From Bathymodiolus brooksi (taxonomy: Eukaryota; Mollusca; Bivalvia; Mytilida; Modiolidae), in NCBI GenBank assembly GCA_963680875.1, contig OY804583.1, positions 32,229,331 through 32,293,330 on the forward strand: a DNA stretch of 64,000 nucleotides. Reading direction: 5' to 3'. The translations under genes were made by a program, and so were the position numbers. Shown here piece by piece: positions 28,155 through 41,170 of the stretch. Each line of letters starts with the position of its first letter. The first letter of the stretch is position 1. The notes beneath the pieces are model-generated. The model was not told the origin of the DNA. It saw nothing but the letters and a program-made list of their open reading frames with translations, and made no database searches.

Positions 28155-28817
28155 ACTATTTAAGATACAATTAAGTAACCATGGATACTAAAAACCAGTC
28201 TCACAGCATCCAATGAGCATGTAAATCACCTCGCCTGCATTTCATTTTCAGACTTCAAAATTTTACACAAAAGATCGAAATATGTAAATTAAAACAAGTC
28301 AAAATTCAAACGGCATCTGAATTCCTAGCTTGGTTTCATTTGAATCAATTGTGTGCTTATATATATATAAATCAAAATTAGCACAATTTGCTCAATCTGT
28401 ACATAAGTTAAATGGGCACTCCTCCGACGGAAAACCTAGAATATATGTATCACAGAGTTGATATTCAATTTTGAGCCCATTGTGACTTGAAATGAAGAAG
28501 TGATGGACTTTTGAAAAAAGTAAAGCTCATTGTGACTATGGACATTTGAAAAAAGTAAAGACAGACAACGGAGACAACGGACGACAAGTGATTGCAAAAT
28601 TGAAATTGTTACTAGATTTGACACTGATTATTTCTTCTTATAATCTTTTAAGAAACAATAAACAGTTTAATTATAATACAAATTTTCACAATACAAACAA
28701 AAACTTGTTCTTAAAATATCTAGCAACAAAACAATTGAGAGCAAAATAAATTATCCTTTTATTGTATTACATGAAATACTGGTGGCTACCACATAATGTT
28801 GTAAACTGCGAATATAG
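28155..28817 (+). repeat. Direct duplication E, left copy (unit 4)
   Basis: Counterpart of 5503-6165. Confidence 0.88.
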
Positions 28818-29076
28818 AAAACACATTGTGCTAAAAATTAGCATGTTTTATATATGACAATTTTGTGTACAAACATTGAGAACATTAGTTGATATGTGTA
28901 GCAAGTTAACCTTTATAATCAATATTAATCAAATATACAAGACTGTGTCTTTTATTAAAAACTGTGGAAACTCTGCATTAAAAGCTAGAGATAAAAACCC
29001 AGCATTGGTAAAAAAAACTCTAGAAAACCATTAGTTTCCATAATTTCATTATACATATACCATTACATTTGTAATA

Positions 29077-29739
29077 ACTATTTAAGATACAATTAAGTAA
29101 CCATGGATACTAAAAACCAGAGTCTCACAGCATCCAATGAGCATGTAGTCACCTCGCCTGCATTTCATTTTCAGACTTCAAAATTTTACACAAAAGATTG
29201 AAATATATAAATTAAAACAAGTCAAAATTCAAACTGCATCTGAATTCCTAGTTTGGTTTCTTATGAATCAATTGTGTGTTTTTACATATATAAATCAAAA
29301 TTAGCACAATTTGCTCAATCTGTACATTAGTTAAATGGGAATTCCTCTGACGGAAAACCTAAAATATATGTATCACAGAGCTGATATTCAATTTTGAGCC
29401 CATTGTGACTTGAAATGAAGTAGTGATGGACTTTTGAAAAAAGTAAAGCTCGTTGTGACTTGAAATGAGGCAGTGATGGATATTTGAAAAAAGTAAAGAC
29501 AGACAACGGAGACAAGTGATTGCAAAATTGAAATTGTTGCTAGATTTGACACAGATTATTTCTTCATATAATCTTTTAGGAAACAATAAAAAGCTTAATT
29601 GTAATATAAATTCTCACAATACAAACAACAACTTGTTCTTAAAATATCTAGCAACAAAAACAATTGAGAGCAAATAAATTACCCTTTAAGTGTATTACAC
29701 AAAATACTGGTGAATACCTCATTTTACAAACTGTGGGAG
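29077..29739 (+). repeat. Direct duplication E, right copy, 10-bp deletion (unit 4)
   Basis: Counterpart of 6423-7095, missing 10 bp in the acggagacaacggacgacaa region. Small substitutions include gtagtcacc for gtaatcacc. Confidence 0.88.
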
Positions 29740-31693
29740 AGTTGATTTTAAAATATACTGGAGAATACAATACATATTTTGCATAGTTTCAGGAAGGTCT
29801 GTTGTAAACTGTATGAATAGTTATAAATTATACAAAAATCTAGAAACATCTTGAGCACTACTAGTATATGAGATACTTAGCTTCAATGTAATAATTCTGT
29901 GAAAGCCTAAGATTTTGTATTTAAAATAATAGGATTTACCGAAAATATGTATCTTCTAATGAAAATGTGACTAAAATGAAAATTTCAAACAAAAAACAAA
30001 AATAGTCTTGAATGTCTCTGTGAATTGAGGTGCACAACATTATTATGTATAAATATGGTCTTTAACGTTTCAGGGAAATATAACACAAAATAAGCACACT
30101 CTGCTGAAGATGACAAAGATTCAAAAGATGGAAAAATTTGAGAAAAATTCTTAAAACTTCTGTAATATACCATGAATAACTTCAATATGTATGTAATTAT
30201 TTTGTAGCTTCATGGAAGTTGGACCGGTGCCATAGGAACAATAGTTGATTACACAAAATAGGTACCTCTTTTCCCTACTCACATTTTACCATACAATAGT
30301 ATGTATCCTGGCAAAAATGGACACACCTTTGTACATAAAATGTAACATTCACAACTGTACATTAATCTTTAGATTATTAGTTTCTTTTAATCAACCATTC
30401 TATTTCTGTATAATTTTATAATGAACTTGATCAAAAGGTCAGTGATTCAGTAAAATGTCAGTTTAAACATATTTCATTGTCCAAAAACATGACAATAGGA
30501 TCAGATACAAGTTTTACAACTTAGAACATCTTCTCCTTTATATAAACAATATATATATGTAGTTGAACATATATACAAAAAAGCTACAATTACAAAGACA
30601 TGAAATGTACCAGTGAAACAAGATTTGCTATTTGCCCAATGACAAATCAAACCCATCTTAACTATAATTGGACCTTGTACAACACTGAAAAATAAAGAAA
30701 AAGCAATAACTTTGAACTGGATAAATAGTGCTGTAAAGTTAGGGTCTCTTAGAATTCAGTTACAAAACATACAAGCCTGAAGTTATATATTAAATAAAAT
30801 GTTGGTACTTCTAATCCTACATTACAGTTAAATATTGCATTTCATATAAATATTCTGAATAGCACATCATGGAGATGAATGTCATTATCTATTCTTATGC
30901 TAAAATGATGTTATTGAAATGGAGATCTAGAGAAAGAGGTATATTCCACAGTATTTTCTTCAAAATTCATCATTAATAAAACCGAAAGGAATGATGTCAT
31001 TTTGAAACAAATAAATATTAAATAGCTATCCATTTTTCTGACAAATATTGTGAAACTATTATAATATCATTAATATTTTCTTCATTATATTTCCATATGA
31101 TATATAATATTATATATTGTACATGTATATTCACAACTGCTGCATTTAATTATATGTCTTGAACATTTTGAAAGTCATCATCTAATTGTATTCTCATGTG
31201 ACAGTTTATTATATCTTGAGTAAAATAAAGTCTTGAAATCTTGTTCATAATTTAAACAAATTACTTCTGAATAGAGAACTAATCAATTAGACATACTAAG
31301 GAATAATGAAAAAAGTATATCTAATATGCAAACTTGTACAATTATTATAATGATCCAACATTATGCTAATTAAAAACAACCAATCAAAAGTCAACTGACA
31401 TTCAAGCATGTCAAATTTTAATATATCATGTTATTAGTCATCATAATACAAACCAGATATAGAAAATACATACATAACCACAATCTTAGAACACAAAGTC
31501 ATACAATAAGGAGTTTGGCAATCAGATTCCATATCAATGAACAAATCTTGTGGTAAGAACAATCTCAACCAAAGTACACTATGAACCATACATGTATTAT
31601 TTGTGGTTTTCTGAACAGTTAGCTGTTAACTGGTAACAGGTATATTGTGAAAAGGGATATGTACAGTTCAGTGACATTATATATAGTGTTGAA

Positions 31694-32661
31694 CCATACA
31701 TGTTTAGTTTTTAAATAAGTTTAATGGGGAATGTAAAGCTGTGAGTTATATAGTGTTGAGCAATACATTTTTAGCATAGGAGGTTTTTAATCAGTGCAAT
31801 TTGGAAAGTACAGCTCAGTGACATTAGCTGAAGTGTTGAGCCAGTGTTAGTAACCATACATGTTTAGTTTTTTAATAAGTGAAATGGGGAATGTAAAGCT
31901 GCGAGTTATATAGTGTTGAGCAATACATTTTTAGCATAGGAGGTTTTTAATCAGTGAAATTTGGAAAGTACAGCTCAGTGGCATTAGCTGAAGTGTTGAG
32001 CCATAGTGTTAGTAACCATACATGTTTAGTTTTTTAATAAGTGAAATGGGGAATGTAAAGCTGTGAGTTATAGAGTGTTGAGAAATACATTTTTAGCATA
32101 GGAGGTTTTTAATCAGTGAAATTTGAAAGTACAGCTCAGTGACATTAGCTGAAGTGTTGAGCCATAGTGTTAGTAACCATACATGTTTAGTTTTTTAATA
32201 AGTGAAATGGGGAATGTAAAGCTGTGAGTTATATAGTGTTGAGCAATACATATTTAGTATAGGTGGTTTTTAATCAGTGAAATTTGGAAAGTACAGCTCA
32301 GTGACATTAGCTGAAGTGTTGAGCCATAGTGTTAGTAACCATACATGTTTAGTCTTTTAATAAGTGAAATGGGGAATGTAAAGCTGTGAGTTATATAGTG
32401 TTGAGCAATACATATTTAGTATAGGTGGTTTTTAATCAGTGAAATTTGGAAAGTACAGCTCAGTGACATTAGCTGAAGTGTTGAGCAATAGTGTTAGTAA
32501 CCATACATGTTTAGTTTTTTAATAAGTGAAATGGGGAATGTAAAGCTGTGAGTTATATAGTGTTGAGCAGTACATTTTTAGCATAGGAGGTTTTTAATCA
32601 GTGAAATTTGGAAAGTACAGCTCAGTGACATTAGCTGAATTGTTGAGCCATAGTGTTAGTA
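31694..32661 (+). repeat. 162-bp tandem array, 6 copies (unit 5)
   Basis: Six monomers with more private substitutions than in units 1-4, and two bases shorter. Confidence 0.93.
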
Positions 32662-32902
32662 CGGGGGTGGTGTGTGTAATTAAGTGAAGCATGTGTTAGT
32701 ATTGGGGTTGTGTGTAATTAAGTGAAGCATAGTATATAGAAAACCATAACAAAGCATGTCTGATACATTTTTTTCAAAGTAGACTTTCTGACCACATTTA
32801 TCTGTTCATTATATAGCCATCTGATAATAGTGCACAAACTAGCTATGAAAAGAACTTTGTGCGCTAATACCGGAGCCAGTATATATTTTTACCATAATTA
32901 GT

Positions 32903-33079
32903 AGTCAAACCTGCCTTAAAGGGCACCTCTATATAACAAATCAATGTATATAAAGGACAATCTCATTCTCTCCCATTAATGAATAGTGCATATAATTTTA
33001 ACCTCTATATAAAGGGCAACTGCTCATAAAGGCCACATTATCAGGTTCCCTTGAGTGACCTTTATATACAGGTTTGACT
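32903..33079. mobile_element. Palindromic MITE (unit 5)
   Basis: Same inverted ends as at 2552-2728, with one substitution noticed (cattctctccc). Confidence 0.72.
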
Positions 33080-33340
33080 GTACATATAAAAAATGTCACT
33101 TTTTTTCATATCAACTTCATCAATTAAAAAAAATCAATTGATTCAACCCAAATGAGACAAACTTTTTATAGATTTAAAAAGTTGAAATGTGATCTTCATA
33201 ATTAAAAAGAAGATCCATTATTAATTTTGTTATTTTGTACTCCTAGTAAAAAGTGAGCAATTGTTGTAGAAATTGTGCTTGCCTTAACCTGTATTTAAAA
33301 ATTTGATGTGTGCCAAGTTTCTCATTCAAATATTGAACTT

Positions 33341-33484
33341 AATTTTTTACTATAATAAGTCTCAAAGGTTTGAACATGTTTACAAAACATACATCAGAGT
33401 AATAATATATCACAAATAACTGATACATTAACAAAAATAGTTCTTTATCATGTGATCTTTTATCATTACATCTTATGTTTTATC
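33341..33484. other. Spacer between the two tandem arrays
   Basis: About 144 bp of AT-rich sequence (aattttttactataataagt onward) that matches neither the macrosatellite nor a full 49-bp monomer. The last part (tatcattacatcttatgttt) already resembles degenerate 49-mers. No gene seen. Confidence 0.7.
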
Positions 33485-33896
33485 ATAACATCTATCCATG
33501 TATAGCTAACTGTTAATCATGTAAATGTATACCATAACATCTGTCTATGTATAACTAACTGTTGATCCAGTACATGTATGCCATAACATCTGTCTATGTA
33601 TAACTAACTGTTGATCCAGTACATGTATACCATTACATCTGTCTATGTATAACTAACTGTTGATCCAGTACATGCATACCATTACATCTGTCTATGTATA
33701 ACTAACTGTTGATCATGTAAATGTATACCATTACATCTGTCTATATATAACTAACTGTTGATCATGTAAATGTATACCATTACATCTGTCTATGTATAAC
33801 TAACTGTTGATCCAGTACATGAATACCATTACATCTGTCTACGTATAACTAACTGTTGATCCAGTACATGTATACCATTACATCTGTATATGTACA

Positions 33897-35590
33897 ACTA
33901 ACTGTTGATCCAGTACATGTATACCATAACATCTGTCTATGTATAACTAACTTTTGATCCAGTACATGTATACCATAACATCTGTCTATGTATAACTAAC
34001 TGTTGATCCAGTACATGTATACCATAACATCTGTCTATGTATAACTAACTGTTGATCCAGTACATGCATACCATAACATCTGTCTATGTATAACTAACTG
34101 TTGATCCAGTACATGTATACCATTACATCTGTCTATGTATAACTAACTGTTGATCCAGTACATGAATACCATTACACCTGTCTATGTATAACTAACTGTT
34201 GATCCAGTACATGAATACCATAACATCTGTCTATGTATAACTAACTATTGATCCAGTACATGCATACCATAAAATCTGTCTATGTATAATTAACTGTTGA
34301 TCCAGTACATGTATACAATTACATCTGTATATGTATAACTAACTGTTGATCCAGTACATGTATACCATACCATCTGTCTATGTATAACTAACTGTTGATC
34401 CAGTACATGAATACCATTAAATCTGTTTATGTATAACTAACTGTTGATCCAGTGCATGCATACCATAACATCTGTCTATGTATAACTATCTGTTGATCCA
34501 GTACATGTATACAATTACATCTGTATATGTATTACTAACTGTTGATCCAGTACATGTATACCATACCATCTGTCTATGTATAATTAACTGTTGATCCAGT
34601 ACATGTATACCATAACATCTGTCTATGTATAACTAACTTTTGATCCAGTACATGTATACCATAACATCTGTCTATGTATAACTAACTGTTGATCCAGTAC
34701 ATGTATACCATAACATCTGTCTATGTATAACTAACTGTTGATCCAGTACATGTATACCATTACATCTGTCTATGGATAACTAACTGTTGATCCAGTACAT
34801 GTATACCATTACATATGTCTATGTATAACTAACTGTTGATCCAGTACATGTATACCATAACATCTGTCTATGCATAACTAACTATTGATCCAGTACATGT
34901 ATACCATTACATCTGTCTATGTATAACTAACTGTTGATCCAGTACATGTATACCATTACATCTGTCTATGTATAACTAACTGTTGATCCAGTACATGAAT
35001 ACCATTAAATCTGTTTATGTATAACTAACTGTTGATCCAGTACATGCATACCATAACATCTGTCTATGTATAACTATCTGTTGATCCAGTACATGTATAC
35101 CATTACATCTGTCTATGTATAACTAACTGTTGATCCAGTACATGTATACCATTACATCTGTCTATGTATAACTATCTGTTGATCCAGTACATGTATACCA
35201 TAACATCTGTCTATGTATAACTAACTGTTGATCCAGTACATGTATACCATTACATCTGTCTATGTATAACTAACTGTTGATCCAGTACATGTATACCATA
35301 ACATCTGTCTATGTATAACTAACTATTGATCCAGTACATGTATACCATTACATCTGTCTATGTATAACTAACTGTTGATCCAGTACATGTATAACTAACT
35401 GTTGATCCAGTATATGTATACCATAACATCTGTCTATGTATAACTAACTGTTGATCCAGTACATGTATACCATAACATCTGTCTATGTATAACTAACTGT
35501 TGATCCAATACATAAATACCATAACACCTGTCTATGTATAACTAACTGTTAATCCACTACATGCATACCATTACATCTGTCTATGTATAA
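33897..35590 (+). repeat. Higher-order block of the 49-bp array, copy 1
   Basis: Rare monomer variants occur in the same order here and 2014 bp downstream. These include cttttgatcc at 33951 and 35965, gaataccattacacctg at 34164 and 36178, the short junction monomer at 35391 and 37405, and aatacataaataccat at 35507 and 37521. Only a few substitutions distinguish the two blocks (for example acatatgtct against acatctgtct, and gtgcatgcat against gtgcattcat). Confidence 0.85.
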
Positions 35591-35910
35591 CTAACTGTTG
35601 ATCCAGTACATGTATACCATTACATCTGTCTATGTATAACTATCTGTTGATCCAGTACATGTATACCATAACATCTGTCTATGTATAACTAACTGTTGAT
35701 CCAGTACATGTATACCATTACATCTGTCTATGTATAACTAACTGTTGATCCAGTACATGTATACCATAACATCTGTCTATGTATAACTAACTATTGATCC
35801 AGTACATGTATACCATTACATCTGTCTATGTATAACTAACTGTTGATCCAGTACATGTATAACTAACTGTTGATCCAGTATATGTATACCATAACATCTG
35901 TCTATGTATA

Positions 35911-37604
35911 ACTAACTGTTGATCCAGTACATGTATACCATAACATCTGTCTATGTATAACTAACTTTTGATCCAGTACATGTATACCATAACATCTGTC
36001 TATGTATAACTAACTGTTGATCCAGTACATGTATACCATAACATCTGTCTATGTATAACTAACTGTTGATCCAGTACATGCATACCATAACATCTGTCTA
36101 TGTATAACTAACTGTTGATCCAGTACATGTATACCATTACATCTGTCTATGTATAACTAACTGTTGATCCAGTACATGAATACCATTACACCTGTCTATG
36201 TATAACTAACTGTTGATCCAGTACATGAATACCATAACATCTGTCTATGTATAACTAACTATTGATCCAGTACATGCATACCATAAAATCTGTCTATGTA
36301 TAATTAACTGTTGATCCAGTACATGTATACAATTACATCTGTATATGTATAACTAACTGTTGATCCAGTACATGTATACCATACCATCTGTCTATGTATA
36401 ACTAACTGTTGATCCAGTACATGAATACCATTAAATCTGTTTATGTATAACTAACTGTTGATCCAGTGCATTCATACCATAACATCTGTCTATGTATAAC
36501 TATCTGTTGATCCAGTACATGTATACAATTACATCTGTATATGTATTACTAACTGTTGATCCAGTACATGTATACCATACCATCTGTCTATGTATAATTA
36601 ACTGTTGATCCAGTACATGTATACCATAACATCTGTCTATGTATAACTAACTTTTGATCCAGTACATGTATACCATAACATCTGTCTATGTATAACTAAC
36701 TGTTGATCCAGTACATGTATACCATAACATCTGTCTATGTATAACTAACTGTTGATCCAGTACATGTATACCATTACATCTGTCTATGGATAACTAACTG
36801 TTGATCCAGTACATGTATACCATTACATCTGTCTATGTATAACTAACTGTTGATCCAGTACATGTATACCATAACATCTGTCTATGCATAACTAACTATT
36901 GATCCAGTACATGTATACCATTACATCTGTCTATGTATAACTAACTGTTGATCCAGTACATGTATACCATTACATCTGTCTATGTATAACTAACTGTTGA
37001 TCCAGTACATGAATACCATTAAATCTGTTTATGTATAACTAACTGTTGATCCAGTACATGCATACCATAACATCTGTCTATGTATAACTATCTGTTGATC
37101 CAGTACATGTATACCATTACATCTGTCTATGTATAACTAACTGTTGATCCAGTACATGTATACCATTACATCTGTCTATGTATAACTATCTGTTGATCCA
37201 GTACATGTATACCATAACATCTGTCTATGTATAACTAACTGTTGATCCAGTACATGTATACCATTACATCTGTCTATGTATAACTAACTGTTGATCCAGT
37301 ACATGTATACCATAACATCTGTCTATGTATAACTAACTATTGATCCAGTACATGTATACCATTACATCTGTCTATGTATAACTAACTGTTGATCCAGTAC
37401 ATGTATAACTAACTGTTGATCCAGTATATGTATACCATAACATCTGTCTATGTATAACTAACTGTTGATCCAGTACATGTATACCATAACATCTGTCTAT
37501 GTATAACTAACTGTTGATCCAATACATAAATACCATAACACCTGTCTATGTATAACTAACTGTTAATCCACTACATGCATACCATTACATCTGTCTATGT
37601 ATAA
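35911..37604 (+). repeat. Higher-order block of the 49-bp array, copy 2
   Basis: Second copy of the block at 33897-35590. Between the blocks, about 35570-35910 is a further local duplication with 468-bp offset (junction monomers at 35391 and 35859). So at least two nested segmental duplications have happened inside the minisatellite. Confidence 0.85.
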
Positions 37605-39898
37605 CTAATTGTTGATCCAGTACATGTATACCATTACATCTGTCAATGTATAACTAACTGTTGATCCAGTACATGTATACCATAACATCTGTCTATGTAT
37701 AACTAACTGTTGATCCAGTACATGTATACCATTACATCTGTCAATGTATAACTAACTGTTGATCCAGTACATGTATACCATAACATTTGTCTATGTATAA
37801 CTAACTGTTGATCCAGTACATGTATACCATAACATCTGTCTATGTATAACTAATTGTTGATCCAGTACATGTATACCATTACATCTGTCTATGTATAACT
37901 AACTGTTGATCCAGTACATGAATACCATAACATCTGTCTATGTATAACTAACTGTTGATCCAGTACATGCATACCATTACATCTGTCTATGTATAAATAA
38001 CTGTTGATCCAGTACATGTATACCATAACATCTGTCTATGTATAACTAACTGTTGATCCAGTACATGCATACCATTACATCTGTCTATGTATAACTAACT
38101 GTTGATCCAGTACATGTATACCATAACATCTGTCTATGTATAACTAACTGTTGATCCAGTACATGTATACCATTACATCTGTCTATGTATAAATAACTGT
38201 TGATCCAGTACATGTATACCATAACATCTATCTATGTATAACTAATTGTTGATCCAGTACATGTATACCATTACATCTGTCTATGTATAACTAACTGTTG
38301 ATCCAGTACATGTATACCATTACATCTGTCTATGTATAACTAACTGTTGATCCAGTACATGTATACCATAACATCTGTCTATGTATAGCTAACTGTTGAT
38401 CCAGTACATGTATACCATTACATCTGTCTATGTATAACTAACTGTTGATCCAGTACATGTATACCATTACATCTGTCTATGTATAACTAACTGTTGATCT
38501 AGTACATGTATACCATAACATCTGTCTATGTATAACTAACTGTTGATCCAGTACATGTATACCATAACATCTGTCTATGTATAACTAACTGTTGATCCAG
38601 TACATGTATACCATTTCATCTGTCTATGTATAACTAACTGTTGATCCAGTACATGTATACCATAACATCTGTCTATGTATAACTAACTGTTGATCCAGTA
38701 CATGTATACCATTACATCTGTCTATGTATAACTAACTGTTGATCCAGTACATGTATACCATAACATCTGTCTATGTATTACTAACTGTTGATCCAGTACA
38801 TGTATATCATTACACCTGTCTACGTATAACTAACTGTTGATCCAGTACATGTATACCATTACATCTGTCTATGTATAACTAACTGTTGATCCAGTACATG
38901 TATACCATAACATCTGTCTATGTATAACTAACTGTTGATCCAGTACATGCATACCATTACATCTGTCTACGTACAACTAACTGTTGATCCAGTACATGTA
39001 TACCATAACATCTATCTATGTATAACTAATTGTTGATCCAGTACATGTATACCATTACATCTGTCTATGTATAACTAACTGTTGATCCAGTACATGTATA
39101 CCATTACATCTGTCTATGTATAACTAACTGTTGATCCAGTACATGTATACCATTACATCTGTCTATGTATAACTAACTGTTGATCCAGTACATGTATACC
39201 ATTACATCTGTCTATGTACATGTATAACTAACTGTTGATCCAGTACATGTATACCATAACATCTGTCTATGTATAACTAACTGTTGATACAGTACATGTA
39301 TACCATTACATCTGTCTATGTATAACTAACTGTTGATCCAGTACATGTATACCATTACATCTGTCTATGTATAACTAACTGTTGATCCAGTACATGTATA
39401 CCATAACATCTGTCTATGTATAACTAACTGTTGATCCAGTACATGTATACCATTACATCTGTCTATGTATAACTAACTGTTGATCCAGTACATGTATACT
39501 ATAACGTCTGTCTATGTATAACTAACTGTTGATCCAGTACATGTATACCATTACATCTGTCTACGTATAACTAACTGTTGATCCAGTACATGTATACCAT
39601 TACATCTGTCTATGTATAACTAACTGTTGATCCAGTACATGTATACCATTACATCTGTCTACGTATAACTAACTGTTGATCCAGTACATGTATACCATTA
39701 CATCTGTCTACGTATAACTAACTGTTGATCCAGTACATGTATACCATTACATCTGTCTATGTATAACTAACTGTTGATCCAGTACATGTATACCATTACA
39801 TCTGTCTACGTATAACTAACTGTTGATCCAGTACATGTATACCATTACATCTGTATGTATGTCTTCTGTCTGTTGACTGTTCGTTGGTCTGGGTCAAC

Positions 39899-39966
39899 TT
39901 ATGTAGGCCTATAACATTTCATGTTATCCATGTTGTAAGAGGGCTGGTCTCTCTTAGCTGTTGGTC
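39899..39966 (-). CDS. Candidate end exon of minus-strand gene 1 (unrecognised)
   Basis: On the minus strand a good acceptor (cattatttttcag) is followed by 22 codons to a TAA stop. With two leading bases the frame reads PTAKRDQPSY, then NMDNMKCYRPT and stop. The phase (two bases before the first full codon) fits the exon at 47671-47753, which ends with one spare base, G, and would make a glycine at the junction. I recognise no family. Evidence is splice signals and phase only. A chance open frame of this length is possible. Confidence 0.35.
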
Positions 39967-40940
39967 CTGAAAAATAATGAAAAATGTTAAAAATAATATC
40001 CTTAGACATTTTCAGAGCAATTCTACAATGATGTAATGTAACATACTGTATGATTTCACTTTTCTTGTATTTTACCTCTTTTCACATATGGTCGGTCCTA
40101 CACAAATTATGTCAAGCAGTGGCAGACATCTTGACATTCTGAAGCATAGGAAAAATTATAATTATGATACTGTAAGGGGTCATCCAATGATTATTAGGAC
40201 ACTGTAAGGGGCCATCCAATGATTATTCATGTACAGTTTTGGGTCAATCAAGAGTTTTGTTTTTGAAATTTATTCATTTTTAAGTAGGGTTCTATGCTGA
40301 ACAAAGTCCTGTGATGTTGGGGATCTTTGATTTCCGATCAACACAAAAATATCTGTTGAGAACCATCCAAGGGATGTTTCGTCCAAGTATTATTTCAAAT
40401 GGTTTAGTGGTTTCTCAGAATAATTAAATTATTTCTCCTCGCATTATTCCCTTTGATTATCTAATTAAATAGGTTGTATATTCAATGGTTATAGTTCGTT
40501 TGACTTCTATAAATCTCCAGAAATAAAATCTTAAAAATTCATTTTTTAAATCAACAATTTTTTTGCAGTTGTATGCACATATATATCAATAAAGTATGAT
40601 AATTAATTTCAAAATGTTTGGCCAATTAATAAAAAACAAATTGTCCATTAGGTCTCCATAGAAAAAAAAACAGCAGCAGACAATCTAAGGAACATTCCAA
40701 ACCAACCAAGTTGTATTTCAATGGTAGAGTGGTTTTGGACATGGACAATTTTTTTAAATATTTTTCTCATTGACACGCGGAACAGACATTTTCTGTTCCA
40801 ACTTCCTCTATTTTTTTCTTTATATCTGGGCTAGGATCCTATGAATTGGTATAAATTCCTGACTGTGAAACAAATCAAATACATAATGATGAGAGAACAC
40901 CTGATAGAATACCCATGTTTCAGTTGGTATTGAGAGAGCA
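39967..40940. other. Intergenic or intronic AT-rich sequence
   Basis: No gene supported. A short direct repeat (actgtaaggggtcatccaatgattatt and a close copy, split by about 30 bp) lies at 40170-40228. The phrase catccaatgattatt is also typical of the CAGGTGAGCTA element family seen further right. Confidence 0.5.
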
Positions 40941-41170
40941 GGGCCCGGTTGTTCAAAACAGTGGATAAAGTTATCTGCTGGATAAATCATCTATCCAATG
41001 GACAACTTCTGTTGTTCAAAAGTTGTCCACTGGACAAATGTGTTTTATCCTGGACAACATTTGTTAAGTTTAATTGGGTACGGATAAAGTTTTATCCAGT
41101 GGATAAATATGATCGCCAATTGAAATTACATTCCAATTTTTTTTGTCATCATGAAGTTTATTCTGTTTAA

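Larger units (their letters stand above)
22965..30353 (+). repeat. Macrosatellite unit 4 (7389 bp, six 52-mers fewer)
   Basis: 320 bp shorter than unit 1. The difference splits exactly into three changes: a 312-bp loss inside array C (six monomers of 52 bp), two extra A residues near 29012 in a poly-A run, and a 10-bp loss in acaacggacgacaa near 29512, where a short direct repeat allows slippage. The 10-bp loss fuses overlapping open frames and gives a different predicted peptide, which argues that the frames are not under selection. Confidence 0.95.
1..33340. repeat. Macrosatellite array of 7.7-kb units, 4.4 copies, head to tail
   Basis: The sequence starting actgtacattaatcttta at base 1 recurs in the same orientation at 7710, 15419, 22965 and 30354, and whole units can be followed line by line. 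Unit lengths are 7709, 7709, 7546 and 7389 bp, and the fifth unit stops after 2987 bp. In the stretches compared, units 1 and 2 show no difference. Units 3 and 4 carry a few substitutions and internal copy-number deletions, and unit 5 has about ten small changes. The window opens inside the array, so the unit boundary used here is arbitrary and the array probably continues to the left. Short open frames occur (up to 89 codons), but they read through tandem repeats or duplicated segments. None has a recognisable domain, so I call no gene. Confidence 0.97.
30354..33340 (+). repeat. Macrosatellite unit 5, truncated edge copy (2987 bp)
   Basis: Follows unit 1 up to its position 2988 (attcaaatattgaactt) and then changes abruptly to unrelated sequence. 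The break falls within about 12 bp of the start of array C, so both 52-bp arrays and duplication E are absent. This copy carries more changes than the others: gtgcaatttgg, a two-base loss in gagccagtgttag, gctgcgagtt, cagtggcatt, ttctctccc and gaaattgtgctt. Confidence 0.94.
33485..39858 (+). repeat. 49-bp minisatellite array, about 130 copies
   Basis: Consensus blocks are accataacatctgtctatgt, then ataactaactgttgatccag, then tacatgtat, with a spacing of 49 bp. Main variants are ccatAAcat against ccatTAcat, catgTat/catgAat/catgCat, and actaTctg for actaActg. Copies abut without unique spacers, so this is not a CRISPR-like array. A shortened junction monomer (acatgtataactaactgttg) recurs at 35391, 35859 and 37405. 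The array ends about 40 bp before the candidate end exon at 39899-39966. Confidence 0.97.

Noticed and set aside
33485..39858. CRISPR array
   Set aside because: The 49-bp copies abut directly with no unique spacers, and the setting is eukaryotic.
1..39858. Telomere or rDNA arrays
   Set aside because: No TTAGGG-type runs and no rRNA sequence recognised in the units.
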